Below are positions 1-7,286 of a DNA stretch of 22,603 nucleotides, piece after piece; positions within the stretch are counted from its first letter, which is position 1, and each line of letters begins with the position of its first letter. The DNA lies in NCBI GenBank assembly GCA_034659855.1, contig JAYEIA010000310.1, forward strand, positions 1 through 22,603, given 5' to 3'. This stretch comes from JAYEIA01 sp034659855. Its GTDB lineage: Bacteria; Bacteroidota; Bacteroidia; Bacteroidales; JAADGE01. Made by a program: the position numbers and the translations under genes. Under the pieces are notes generated by a model. The model was not told the origin of the DNA. It searched no databases and worked only from the letters and a program-made list of their open reading frames with translations.

Positions 1-401
1 GCTCTGGAGATAATTTTTAGAGAGTATTCCTATTTACCGAAAATGTGCCTTACGGCGGTTTTTTTGTTTTTTGTGTAGTCGCAGGCAGATCAGAAAGCAA
101 AAAAAGGACTGACATCAAACCGCTGTAGTAGGCTTAGTGTTTCTAATTCTTCTTTGTTGCTTAATAAATATTGCATAAAATTAAAACCCATTATAGATTA
201 AATTATTCTTTTGATAATTATTTCTTTCTCGTTTTATTTTCAAGAGACTATCTCATTTCATTCGGTTAACAGACTATTAATATTTAAACACTTCGTTAAA
301 TTGCGAATTTCAAACTAAGCACTTAATAATCAACACTTTAACTCGCTTGCGACTTGCTTTGTAAAGAATTGAATATTTATCAATACGCAAAAAAACATCA
401 C
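1..401. other. AT-rich stretch with no supportable gene
   Basis: No convincing coding region is visible on either strand. The only small frame is a 33-codon ATG frame on the minus strand at 90-191, with no recognisable family. The stretch lies downstream of the first toxin gene and looks like non-coding accessory DNA. It shows no copy of the promoter/antitoxin repeat found at 977-1186, so there is no visible third toxin-antitoxin unit on this side. Confidence 0.5.
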
Positions 402-433
402 AAAAAGGCTTTTGTTGATATTTTTTAATTAAT
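402..433. repeat. 32-bp repeat at toxin 3' end, copy 1
   Basis: This stretch matches 1188-1219 without gaps at 28 of 32 positions. It covers the stop codon of the first PIN toxin gene and its immediate downstream flank. Copy 2 covers the same position of the second toxin gene. It marks the left edge of the duplicated toxin-antitoxin unit. Confidence 0.7.
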
Positions 434-848
434 CTGTAATCAAAACAACTTCAATTTCACTTACTTGCTTGAGTTTTTTATCGTTTGTTAAAAACTTATT
501 GCAATTATGGTGGATTGCTGTTGCAAGCTGTAAAGCATCGGGTGTTCTAAGTGATTGGTATTTTGCTCTGAGCTTTGATGTAGCCTTCGCTATTGTAATA
601 TCAATATTTTTAATATCACAATTTAATATTGTAAGTAATTCTCCAAACTCTTTTATTAATTGTTGATTGTTTGTTCTTTCAGGTATTATACAAAATTCAG
701 TATAAGTAATAACACTTGTTATAAATATAGAATTAGTTGAAAGTTGGATTATTTTATTTTCAGCCGGGTCAGCAAAATCATTTATATTTTCTACAATATA
801 AACTAATGGTGCGGTATCTATAAATACTTTATTAAAACCCTCTGTCAT
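429..848 (-). CDS. vapC: PIN-domain toxin (VapC-like), unit 1
   Basis: A 139-residue PIN-domain protein, predicted to be a Mg-dependent RNase toxin of a type II toxin-antitoxin pair. The acidic residues expected in the family are visible: D11 (FIDTAPLVYIVE), E51 (TYTEF), D104 (TPDALQLA) and D123 (FLTNDKKL). The frame is open 14 codons further upstream, but I start at the ATG at 848, which gives a normal PIN N-terminus. That ATG lies inside the last codons of the antitoxin gene; the two frames overlap by 17 bases, which suggests translational coupling. PIN toxins usually cleave tRNA or rRNA; the target here cannot be read from sequence. It is only distantly similar to the neighbouring toxin at 1215-1601. 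Confidence 0.88.
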   Translation of the reverse strand: MTEGFNKVFIDTAPLVYIVENINDFADPAENKIIQLSTNSIFITSVITYTEFCIIPERTNNQQLIKEFGELLTILNCDIKNIDITIAKATSKLRAKYQSLRTPDALQLATAIHHNCNKFLTNDKKLKQVSEIEVVLITD

Positions 849-1122
849 CTTCTCGTAATTTATTGATATAAATTTGTGCATCTTCACCATTTGAGAAATT
901 TTTACCTTTCCCTCTAAATTCTTCTAATGCTTTTTTCAAATTATCTCTATTAGAAGTGTCTTTAGTCTCTATTTTCTCAAAATCGTTCTGATAATGAAAC
1001 AATTGCATCAAATTCTGTTTTTCATTTGGATTTATATATTTCAAAACCAAGAAACTAATCAGACTTTTTTGTTCGTCAGGACTTAACTTTTCTGTTTGTC
1101 TTATTATGTCTTGTGCTGTCAT
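832..1122 (-). CDS. Antitoxin of the PIN toxin, unit 1
   Basis: A 96-residue antitoxin-like protein just upstream of, and overlapping, the PIN toxin gene. I start at the ATG at 1122 (MTAQDIIRQTEKL) because the frame extending upstream runs through a clear promoter (1155-1185). Residues 1-49 are identical to the antitoxin at 1601-1876; after that the proteins differ completely. By analogy with VapB-type antitoxins, the shared N-terminus would serve DNA binding or dimerisation and the unique tail (ending KLREDDRGF) would bind its own toxin. The N-terminal part (LSPDEQKSLISFL) resembles small DUF2281-like antitoxins; I cannot assign a fold with certainty. Confidence 0.82.
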   Translation of the reverse strand: MTAQDIIRQTEKLSPDEQKSLISFLVLKYINPNEKQNLMQLFHYQNDFEKIETKDTSNRDNLKKALEEFRGKGKNFSNGEDAQIYINKLREDDRGF

Positions 1123-1186
1123 AATATTTGAGTTAAGAATTAAACTAATTAATACAAATATACCGGTTTTGTGGTTTGCAGTCAAG
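977..1186. repeat. 210-bp direct repeat (promoter plus antitoxin N-terminus), copy 1
   Basis: This stretch matches 1731-1940 without gaps, with three differences (985/1739, 1164/1918, 1166/1920). It contains the promoter, the 5' leader and codons 1-49 of the antitoxin gene. One difference is synonymous (Asn46) and two fall in the promoter spacer, so both the protein and the promoter elements are preserved. This points to a recent duplication or ongoing gene conversion. Confidence 0.93.
1155..1185 (-). promoter_or_regulatory. Promoter of antitoxin-toxin unit 1
   Basis: Read on the minus strand, TTGACT is followed by 17 bases and then TATATTTG. The latter fits the Bacteroidota -7 element TAnnTTTG, and CTTG at the -33 position fits TTTG with one mismatch and a 20-base spacer. 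The predicted start, near 1148, gives a leader of about 26 bases before the ATG at 1122. The element is kept in the second unit. Confidence 0.7.
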
Positions 1187-1187
1187 T

Positions 1188-1219
1188 AAAAAGGCTTTTT
1201 TTGATGTTTTTTTGTTAAT
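1188..1219. repeat. 32-bp repeat at toxin 3' end, copy 2
   Basis: Partner of 402-433 (28 of 32 identical). It covers the stop codon region of the second PIN toxin gene and begins one base after the end of the 210-bp repeat of unit 1, so the two toxin-antitoxin units abut almost exactly. Confidence 0.7.
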
Positions 1220-1601
1220 TTAATAGTGTGATATTCTCGTTAGTACAAACTTGTTCAAAATCGTTATCCATTGTTAGTATGTTTGGTATTTCGTGATATT
1301 TGCAAGTGGCTGCAATCATTGCATCGTTGGGTTTCATATTGTATTTGTGCATATAATCGTAAGCTATTGTAACAACTTGTTTGTCTACCGGTAATATACT
1401 AAATTCGTTTAAAATCGGTTCTATCTGCTTTATTGAGTACTTTAATTTCTTCTTTAAAATATAAGAAACCTCACTAACAACAATCGGATTGATATAAGTA
1501 AAACTATCTTTTTCATATTTACTCAAAATATCAATTGCTGTAAGATTTCTTTTGCAACTTTCGATTATAATATTGCTATCAACAAAATATTTTTTCATCA
1601 T
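1215..1601 (-). CDS. vapC: PIN-domain toxin (VapC-like), unit 2
   Basis: A 128-residue PIN-domain protein, predicted RNase toxin. Expected acidic residues: D8 (FVDSNIIIE), E44 (VVSEVSYIL), D93 (KPNDAMIAA) and D112/D114 (LTMDNDF). The start ATG shares one base with the antitoxin stop codon (TAATG), and a second ATG follows at once. An AAGGAG Shine-Dalgarno-like motif sits just upstream, inside the end of the antitoxin gene, so translation is probably coupled. It belongs to the same superfamily as the toxin at 429-848 but is clearly divergent, in contrast to the near-identity of the preceding antitoxin N-termini. Confidence 0.9.
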   Translation of the reverse strand: MMKKYFVDSNIIIESCKRNLTAIDILSKYEKDSFTYINPIVVSEVSYILKKKLKYSIKQIEPILNEFSILPVDKQVVTIAYDYMHKYNMKPNDAMIAATCKYHEIPNILTMDNDFEQVCTNENITLLN

Positions 1602-1876
1602 TAATCTCCTTGTAAATAAAGCTCTTCTTCAGATATATCAGAAGTATTTATCCCTTCTAAAATACCGGAATATTTTAATAAATTTGTAATTCCTGAATTT
1701 GTTTGTTTTTCAGTTTTATTTTTAACTTCTTCAAAATCATTCTGATAATGAAACAATTGCATCAAATTCTGTTTTTCATTTGGATTTATATATTTCAAAA
1801 CCAAGAAACTAATCAGACTTTTTTGTTCGTCAGGACTTAACTTTTCTGTTTGTCTTATTATGTCTTGTGCTGTCAT
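1601..1876 (-). CDS. Antitoxin of the PIN toxin, unit 2
   Basis: A 91-residue antitoxin-like protein. Residues 1-49 are identical to the unit 1 antitoxin (832-1122). The remainder (from about residue 50, ending EELYLQGD) is unrelated to the tail of unit 1 and presumably specific for the adjacent toxin. The start at 1876 corresponds exactly to the unit 1 start and lies downstream of the conserved promoter; the longer open frame upstream reads through that promoter and is unlikely to be translated. An AAGGAG motif within its last codons probably serves the downstream toxin gene. Confidence 0.82.
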   Translation of the reverse strand: MTAQDIIRQTEKLSPDEQKSLISFLVLKYINPNEKQNLMQLFHYQNDFEEVKNKTEKQTNSGITNLLKYSGILEGINTSDISEEELYLQGD

Positions 1877-1940
1877 AATATTTGAGTTAAGAATTAAACT
1901 AATTAATACAAATATACGGATTTTGTGGTTTGCAGTCAAG
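1731..1940. repeat. 210-bp direct repeat (promoter plus antitoxin N-terminus), copy 2
   Basis: Partner of 977-1186, offset 754 bases, three mismatches in 210. Similarity stops abruptly at both ends: on the left where the antitoxin tails diverge, on the right just upstream of the -35 region. Confidence 0.93.
1909..1939 (-). promoter_or_regulatory. Promoter of antitoxin-toxin unit 2
   Basis: It has the same TTGACT, 17-base spacer and TATATTTG as the unit 1 promoter; two spacer bases differ. Identical promoters and leaders predict that the two units share control, including any autoregulation by the shared antitoxin N-terminus. Confidence 0.7.
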
Positions 1941-1971
1941 AGGTTTGTCAAATATAATGATTTTTTTATAA

Positions 1972-2168
1972 ATGCCACAGGCATAAACATTATGTAGCAC
2001 CGTATGTAGCGATAGCAGAATTCGAGGGTTTTGTAAACGAAAAAAAAAATAAAATCCCGTAGGTATGAACATTTGGAACGGTCATTTCTACAGAATTTAA
2101 AAAACGATAAAACCGTTTGTTTACACCGATTGCCATCGGTGTCCTCATAATGGTCATCGCTCTGCGAT
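1972..2168. repeat. Cluster of short hairpins, probable interspersed repeat
   Basis: Four compact stem-loops lie in about 200 non-coding bases: ATGCC-aca-GGCAT (1972-1984), ATCCC-gta-GGTAT with one mismatch (2054-2066), an 8-bp stem ACACCGAT-tgcc-ATCGGTGT (2123-2142), and ATCGC-tct-GCGAT (2156-2168). An AACGGT / ACCGTT pair also spans part of the region. This regular pattern resembles REP-like intergenic repeats that are common in Bacteroidota. Repetition elsewhere in the genome cannot be seen from this window. Confidence 0.5.
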
Positions 2169-2182
2169 TTATTGAAAAAAAA

Positions 2183-2317
2183 TTGAGTTCGGTCTAAAAA
2201 ATATGTTCTATTTTAGCAAAACAAGTTATATGCTTAATTATCAGAGTTTTATAAATTATTTTACAATTAACTTAAAACTCTTATTTTTAGTACTTTAACT
2301 TTATAAACTGAACTCAA
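2183..2317. mobile_element. MITE-like element, copy 1 (135 bp)
   Basis: The stretch begins TTGAGTTCGGTCT and ends AAACTGAACTCAA, forming terminal inverted repeats (TTGAGTTC perfect, then imperfect). Its reverse complement matches 13525-13619 over both flanks, including the motif TCTAAAAAATATGTT and most of the run from AACTTAAAACT to the end. Copy 1 carries about 40 extra bases in the middle, bounded by ATTTTA direct repeats, that copy 2 lacks. There is no coding capacity and no clear target-site duplication. Confidence 0.65.
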
Positions 2318-2399
2318 ACATCAAAAAAATTCTCTTTAAGATACCAAAAGTTATTAACATTTTTTCATGTGTTACGACAAATTGGGCTAATTGCCCACA

Positions 2400-2432
2400 A
2401 CGCACAGAATGTCATCAAATTATATTCTGCGT
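2400..2432. terminator. Hairpin downstream of dacB
   Basis: ACGCACAGAAT (2400-2410) and ATTCTGCGT (2424-2432) pair with a one-base bulge, just past the dacB stop codon. The T-rich tail follows the plus-strand direction better than the dacB direction, so termination of dacB is possible but not certain. Confidence 0.35.
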
Positions 2433-2433
2433 T

Positions 2434-3915
2434 TTATTTTACATCCGTATAAATAGACAAAAATAATTTTTCCATCTGATTTTTCATGGCCGACGACTTG
2501 CCGGTATAATTGTTTACCATAACTACAGCAATAATGTGTCGCCCGGATTGAGTGGTACCGTATCCGGCATACGAACGAACCCCGGTGAACGATCCGCTTT
2601 TTAAGCGAAACTTGTCAGCCGCCGAAGTATTGTCGAGAAAATATTTTAAGGTCCCGGATTTTCCCGCAACGGGCAATGATCGGTAAAACGCATCAGAAAC
2701 AGAAGAGCTGTTACGCATGAAGTACAGCAACTCCGCTAAATGAACAGGCGTTAACTTTCCTAAGATTGCTAAGCCGCATCCATCGGCATACTCAACACCC
2801 TCGCAGTTAACGGCTTGTGCTGTCCAATACGCTTTCATATCATCGGCAGCGGCTTTTGCACTCACTTGCTTGTGTATTACCGTCAGGGGCTGCCTCAACA
2901 AATGCTCTGCATACAGGTTTATGCTGTGTGTGTTCGTCTTTGTAATGATTGCCGACAACTGGGGTGAGCGAATAACCAAAAGCTCCTTAGCATTCTTAAA
3001 ATCCACATTTCTTTCATGCAAGGCCTGTCCGTTAACTTTTATCGCTTTATTTTCCAAAGCAAGTTTTAGGGTTTGGGCAAAATACAGCGGAGGATTCGGA
3101 ACAGCCCCTTTAATTTTGTATGCCTTGCGCCCGGCCGGCAATTCTCCTCTCACATATCTTAAATTGGAATACTCCGAACCGTAAATATACGACAAGTCGG
3201 ATCGTCCGGCGTATGAAACCACCTCATTAATGAAAGTCATACCCGGTACTTTGGGTACTTGTTTTATCAGCTTTGTTTTAGAGCCGACTTTACCGCGCGT
3301 ATCAAAGTATAAAGCATACAAATTGTCTTTGTAGGTAAACCCGGACGCTCCCGAAGCATAATAATTGGCAATATCTTGCCAAGCCCAAGATGATGCTGCT
3401 CTTTGCGTGTCGTAAATATTATCATCAACAATAATGTTTCCGTTTACTTTTTTTATTCCTAACTCCCGAACGGCCTGAGTAATATCTTCCTCAACGGCAC
3501 GGTTTTTATGAAAATACTTTGACCCTAAGCTTGGGTCTCCCCCGGCTTTAACATAAATGTTGCCATTCAGAATTTGAGTGATCGTATCAATACTTCCTGA
3601 ATAATAAATTTTGGTTTGAAAACGATAGGAGCTGCCCAGCTTTTCAAGAGCATAAGCTGTAGTAACCAGTTTCTGTACTGAAGCCGGACTTAATGATTTC
3701 TCCGAATTATAAGAGGCAATAGTTTGCTTAGTATCGGCATCCATAATTATGAGCCCTGCCGCGGCATGCTTCAGCTCAGGCTGAGATAAGAACGTCTGAT
3801 ACTGAAATGATTGACTTTGCTGAACAGACTGCGCACATCCGGTTTGAATGTATAAAATAAGAAGTAAGGAGATGACTACCCCCGCGTTTTGACAGATTTT
3901 TTTTGGATAGTTCAT
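2434..3915 (-). CDS. dacB: D-alanyl-D-alanine carboxypeptidase/endopeptidase (PBP4, peptidase S13)
   Basis: A 493-residue penicillin-binding protein of the PBP4/DacB class, which trims or cleaves peptidoglycan cross-links in the periplasm. The three active-site motifs are present and in order: S79-V-Q-K82 (SxxK), S331-I-N333 (SxN) and K439-S-G441 (KSG). The large insertion between the first two motifs is typical of the S13 family. The N-terminus is a signal sequence (hydrophobic 12-23) ending in GCAQS; Cys27 could be lipidated, but the preceding QTG is a poor lipobox. It is 100 bp downstream of the sensor gene at 4016-7282 and probably has its own promoter. Length and motifs are normal. Confidence 0.93.
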   Translation of the reverse strand: MNYPKKICQNAGVVISLLLILYIQTGCAQSVQQSQSFQYQTFLSQPELKHAAAGLIIMDADTKQTIASYNSEKSLSPASVQKLVTTAYALEKLGSSYRFQTKIYYSGSIDTITQILNGNIYVKAGGDPSLGSKYFHKNRAVEEDITQAVRELGIKKVNGNIIVDDNIYDTQRAASSWAWQDIANYYASGASGFTYKDNLYALYFDTRGKVGSKTKLIKQVPKVPGMTFINEVVSYAGRSDLSYIYGSEYSNLRYVRGELPAGRKAYKIKGAVPNPPLYFAQTLKLALENKAIKVNGQALHERNVDFKNAKELLVIRSPQLSAIITKTNTHSINLYAEHLLRQPLTVIHKQVSAKAAADDMKAYWTAQAVNCEGVEYADGCGLAILGKLTPVHLAELLYFMRNSSSVSDAFYRSLPVAGKSGTLKYFLDNTSAADKFRLKSGSFTGVRSYAGYGTTQSGRHIIAVVMVNNYTGKSSAMKNQMEKLFLSIYTDVK

Positions 3916-4015
3916 CGTGATATGATTTAAACCTTATTTGAAAAATTTTGACTCGATGCGTTTGAATCAAACTATTGTATATCAGAAGAAAACTAATAAT
4001 TGAGGCGAAATAAAT

Positions 4016-7000
4016 TCAGCTGTTTTGCTGTGTTAACGGCTTTATTCCGATAATCATAATATCATCCACTTGCTCTGTACCGCTTTTCCATCGGAGGATA
4101 GTATTTTTAAGTTCTTTCTCCTGCGATATAACATTATGAGAATAAATATTTAACAGAACACTTCTGAAACGGCGGTACTTAAACTTTTTATTCTTCGGGC
4201 CACCAAACTGATCAACATAACCGTCTGAAAACATATAAATAAAATCATTTTCTTCCAAGGGTATGACTTTGTTGGTGAAATTATATTTTGATCCTTCGCC
4301 GGGCCCCACCGACACGCGATCTCCTTTATATTCCATTAATCCGTTGTTTCGCATGAGGTACAGAGAATTTTTGGCTCCGGCAAACTGTAGTTGTTTATTT
4401 TTTCGGTCAATAGCACAAATTGTCAGATCCATTCCGTCTTTGACTGTCATCGCCTCATCATCATCTTTTTCAAAAATATCGGCAACATTCCGACTTAATC
4501 TATTTAGGATTTCGGCCGGGTTTTCAATGCCTAAAGACAGAATATCTCTCAATAAATTTAACCCCACAATAGACATGAATGCGCCCGGTACTCCATGTCC
4601 TGTACAATCAACGGCTGCAACAAAAACGATATCATCCTTTTTGTCCATCCAATAAAAATCTCCGCTTACGATGTCTTTCGGCATAAACAAAATGAACGCT
4701 TCGGGCAGAAGCCGTTTAATAAATTTCGGAGAGGGCATCATGGCCTGTATTATCCGACGGGCATAATGAATACTATCGGAAATATTCTTGTTTCTGAGAG
4801 TCAGCATTTCTTTCTGATGCTCAATTCTTTTGGCTGTTTTTTGATTCCGAATAAGAACTTTGTTTTCTTTTCGTAATTTTCTGTTGTAAAGAATTATAGA
4901 ACCGGCTACTATGACAACTATCAGAACGATGTACATCACTGTAGCCAATCCGGTTTTCCACCATGGAACAAGAATATTTATTTCTAATTTGGAAATTATA
5001 TCAGTTTCAACATTATCACTGTTAAATCCTTTAACCAAAATGCTGTAATTTCCGGCCGGGATTTGAGTTACACTGTAGAAATTTTTAGTTCCGATATCTT
5101 GCCAATTATTAAACCCCTCAATTTTGCATCTGTAAGAGTTTTTGGATGGATGGGTGTACTCCGGCATTGTAAAATACAACGTAAAGGTTCTTTGATCGTA
5201 AGCCAATTCAATTTCTTTTAATCCGGAAATACTCTTTCTCTTTACGCCTTTGCTTCCAAATATTTCAATCTCAGTAAACAGTACTTGAGGAGCATATGTG
5301 TTTGTTTTTGTAGAGTCCGGAAAAAATGAATTGACGCCGTTCATCCCGCCGAAAAATATTTCTCCCGTTCTTTGAACTTTATAGGATGCACCGATATTAA
5401 ATTCATACGATTGAAGTCCGTCATCGACAAAGAAATTTTCAACGGCTTTGGTTTTCGTATTGAATTTTACAATTCCTTTGTTTGTACTCAGCCATAGGTT
5501 CTGCTCTTTATCTTCCCGGATACTGTATATAAAATCACTGGAAAAGCCGTGCGTTTCAGCCGTAAAGAACTTAAAACTGTCCGTTTCCGGAATATATTTG
5601 TTTAATCCGAACTTTGTGCCAATCCAAAGATCTCCGGATTCAGATTCATGAAGAACTAATGCTGCCCTGTGGCTTAATCCGCTTTTTGTATCGTAAGGCT
5701 TAAAAGTCATATCGGAAGGAACATACCGACCGACTCCTTTTTGAGTCGCTATCCAAATTTCTCCGGTCTCAGTTTCAAGAATATTGAATACTTCATCTCC
5801 GGGAATAAAACGGTCTGATTTATCTTCCGAAAAGACAAAAATATTATTATTATCTATAAGAAATAAACCATTAAATGTCGCTATCCAATATCTGTTTAAA
5901 GTATCATGCACAATATCAGTAATTCTGTTATTATGCAACATCGTTCCAAAGTTTACCGGAATTAAACGCTCAAAATCTTCTACGGCATAAGTTTTTTTAT
6001 CAAAAATATAAATACCGTTTTCAGTACCCAATAATATATTACCGTTTCTATCCTCAGATATACTGTGAATATTATTATCTGACAAGCCGGAGTTACTTTT
6101 TGTAAGTATTTTGTTTTTTCCTGTTTTTCGGTTGTATATATTTAATCCGAATTTTCTTGTCCCCAATAAAATTGACGTTTCATTTTTGGCATAGATAGAA
6201 AAAATTTGATTGGATGAAAAACCGGGAGATTTTTGACCGGTTCCTCTGTATAATTGAAAAACAGAACTCGATAAATCAATTTTAAAAAGACCATTATCGG
6301 TACTCACCCACAACAAGCCGGTATTGTCTTCCATGATTGATAATACCTGTACTCCTCGAATAGAACTGTATGATTCCCGCCCCTCAAAAGCTGTTAATTT
6401 ATCGTTCTCGGTAAAATAATAAAGACCATTTTGGGTTCCGACCCATAAAAGCCCGCGTTGGTCACGATATATTACCGTAACCGTATGTTGACTTAATTGG
6501 TGAAAGGTTTTTGAAAATTTATTGGTTTTTGAATTAAATAAATATATACCCTCTTTTGTTCCAACGAAGAATTTATCTTTATCAATAAATACGAAAAATA
6601 CTTCATTTCCTCTGTCTCCCCTGTTGCCTGTCGGATAATATAAAGAAAACTGTTTAGACTCCTTATCAAACTTTGCTAAGCCGTCTTTGGTTCCGGTCCA
6701 AAGCGTTTGGTCAGATTCTTGAACTATGGTAAAATTGTTATAATCACTGGTGTAACTGAATTCATCAAACGGATGGCGATAATATATGAACTCATTACTC
6801 CGGGGGTCGTAGCTGTCAAGTCCTTCCTTTGATTTTATCCACAGAATTCCGGAAGAATCCTGCATCAAATAATTTATACTGTTTGTATGCAAAGAGTAAG
6901 CATCTTTCGGATTATGCGTAAAATTGTTAAACTGCTCCGAAGCATAAGAATAGCGTGAAAGACCTCCGGTTGTCGCAATCCATAGTGCAGAATCTCCGTC

Positions 7001-7282
7001 TTTGCAAATATACTTTATCGTATTAGCAATAAGGCTGTTACGATTTCCTAATTTTTTACGATACTCCTTAAACTGATACCCGTCATATCGGTTCAAACCA
7101 TCTTGGGTCCCTATCCAAATATAACCGAGTTTACCCTGCATCAAGGTGTTTACAAAATTTTGAGAAAGCCCGTCTTTTATTAAAAATTGATCTACAGACC
7201 TAATATCTGACTGTGAAACAGCACTATAACTTTGCAGAAGAAGTGAAATTATAATGAAGTAAATCAGTTGATTTTTTATCAT
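4016..7282 (-). CDS. Double-propeller sensor with Y_Y_Y domain and SpoIIE/PP2C phosphatase output
   Basis: A 1088-residue membrane sensor. A signal sequence or anchor (residues 5-20) is followed by 14 blades of the two-component regulator propeller type (W-I-G-T-x-x-G-L-x-x-Y motifs, about 55-660), consistent with two seven-bladed propellers. Next come a Y_Y_Y domain (about 690-772), a transmembrane helix (about 778-800), a coiled coil, the linker motif SIHYARRIIQ, and a SpoIIE-type PP2C phosphatase. Metal-binding motifs are intact: VSGD (Asp875), DCTGHG (892-897), DGMD (949-952), FSDG (1018-1021) and VDD (Asp1073/1074). It has no histidine kinase or receiver domain, so the likely output is dephosphorylation of a partner-switching anti-anti-sigma protein; no partner is nearby. 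I start at the ATG at 7282, four bases after the preceding gene's stop, rather than at an upstream TTG. Confidence 0.9.
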   Translation of the reverse strand: MIKNQLIYFIIISLLLQSYSAVSQSDIRSVDQFLIKDGLSQNFVNTLMQGKLGYIWIGTQDGLNRYDGYQFKEYRKKLGNRNSLIANTIKYICKDGDSALWIATTGGLSRYSYASEQFNNFTHNPKDAYSLHTNSINYLMQDSSGILWIKSKEGLDSYDPRSNEFIYYRHPFDEFSYTSDYNNFTIVQESDQTLWTGTKDGLAKFDKESKQFSLYYPTGNRGDRGNEVFFVFIDKDKFFVGTKEGIYLFNSKTNKFSKTFHQLSQHTVTVIYRDQRGLLWVGTQNGLYYFTENDKLTAFEGRESYSSIRGVQVLSIMEDNTGLLWVSTDNGLFKIDLSSSVFQLYRGTGQKSPGFSSNQIFSIYAKNETSILLGTRKFGLNIYNRKTGKNKILTKSNSGLSDNNIHSISEDRNGNILLGTENGIYIFDKKTYAVEDFERLIPVNFGTMLHNNRITDIVHDTLNRYWIATFNGLFLIDNNNIFVFSEDKSDRFIPGDEVFNILETETGEIWIATQKGVGRYVPSDMTFKPYDTKSGLSHRAALVLHESESGDLWIGTKFGLNKYIPETDSFKFFTAETHGFSSDFIYSIREDKEQNLWLSTNKGIVKFNTKTKAVENFFVDDGLQSYEFNIGASYKVQRTGEIFFGGMNGVNSFFPDSTKTNTYAPQVLFTEIEIFGSKGVKRKSISGLKEIELAYDQRTFTLYFTMPEYTHPSKNSYRCKIEGFNNWQDIGTKNFYSVTQIPAGNYSILVKGFNSDNVETDIISKLEINILVPWWKTGLATVMYIVLIVVIVAGSIILYNRKLRKENKVLIRNQKTAKRIEHQKEMLTLRNKNISDSIHYARRIIQAMMPSPKFIKRLLPEAFILFMPKDIVSGDFYWMDKKDDIVFVAAVDCTGHGVPGAFMSIVGLNLLRDILSLGIENPAEILNRLSRNVADIFEKDDDEAMTVKDGMDLTICAIDRKNKQLQFAGAKNSLYLMRNNGLMEYKGDRVSVGPGEGSKYNFTNKVIPLEENDFIYMFSDGYVDQFGGPKNKKFKYRRFRSVLLNIYSHNVISQEKELKNTILRWKSGTEQVDDIMIIGIKPLTQQNS

Positions 7283-7286
7283 AACC

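Noticed and set aside
1..60. Possible terminator before the T-run near position 54
   Set aside because: Only a 4-bp stem (ACCG/CGGT) can be formed, and the gene it would end lies outside the window.
90..191. 33-codon ATG frame on the minus strand
   Set aside because: It is short, has no recognised family and no promoter, and lies in AT-rich DNA; not strong enough to call a gene or a gene remnant.
1123..1185. Upstream extension of the unit 1 antitoxin frame (starting MTANHK)
   Set aside because: It reads through the conserved promoter and leader; the ATG at 1122 is the better start. The same applies to 1877-1990 in unit 2.
402..1940. CRISPR-like array
   Set aside because: There are only two copies of each repeat, of very unequal length and separated by genes; no short regular repeat-spacer pattern.
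402..2170. Integron cassette array with attC sites
   Set aside because: Tandem toxin-antitoxin units and repeats suggested it, but no attC-type paired RYYYAAC/GTTRRRY sites were found at the unit edges, and the repeated ends extend into coding sequence.
3960..3972. 13-bp palindrome GTTTGA-A-TCAAAC upstream of dacB
   Set aside because: Symmetric, but short, with no good promoter elements next to it and no second copy in the window; could be chance.
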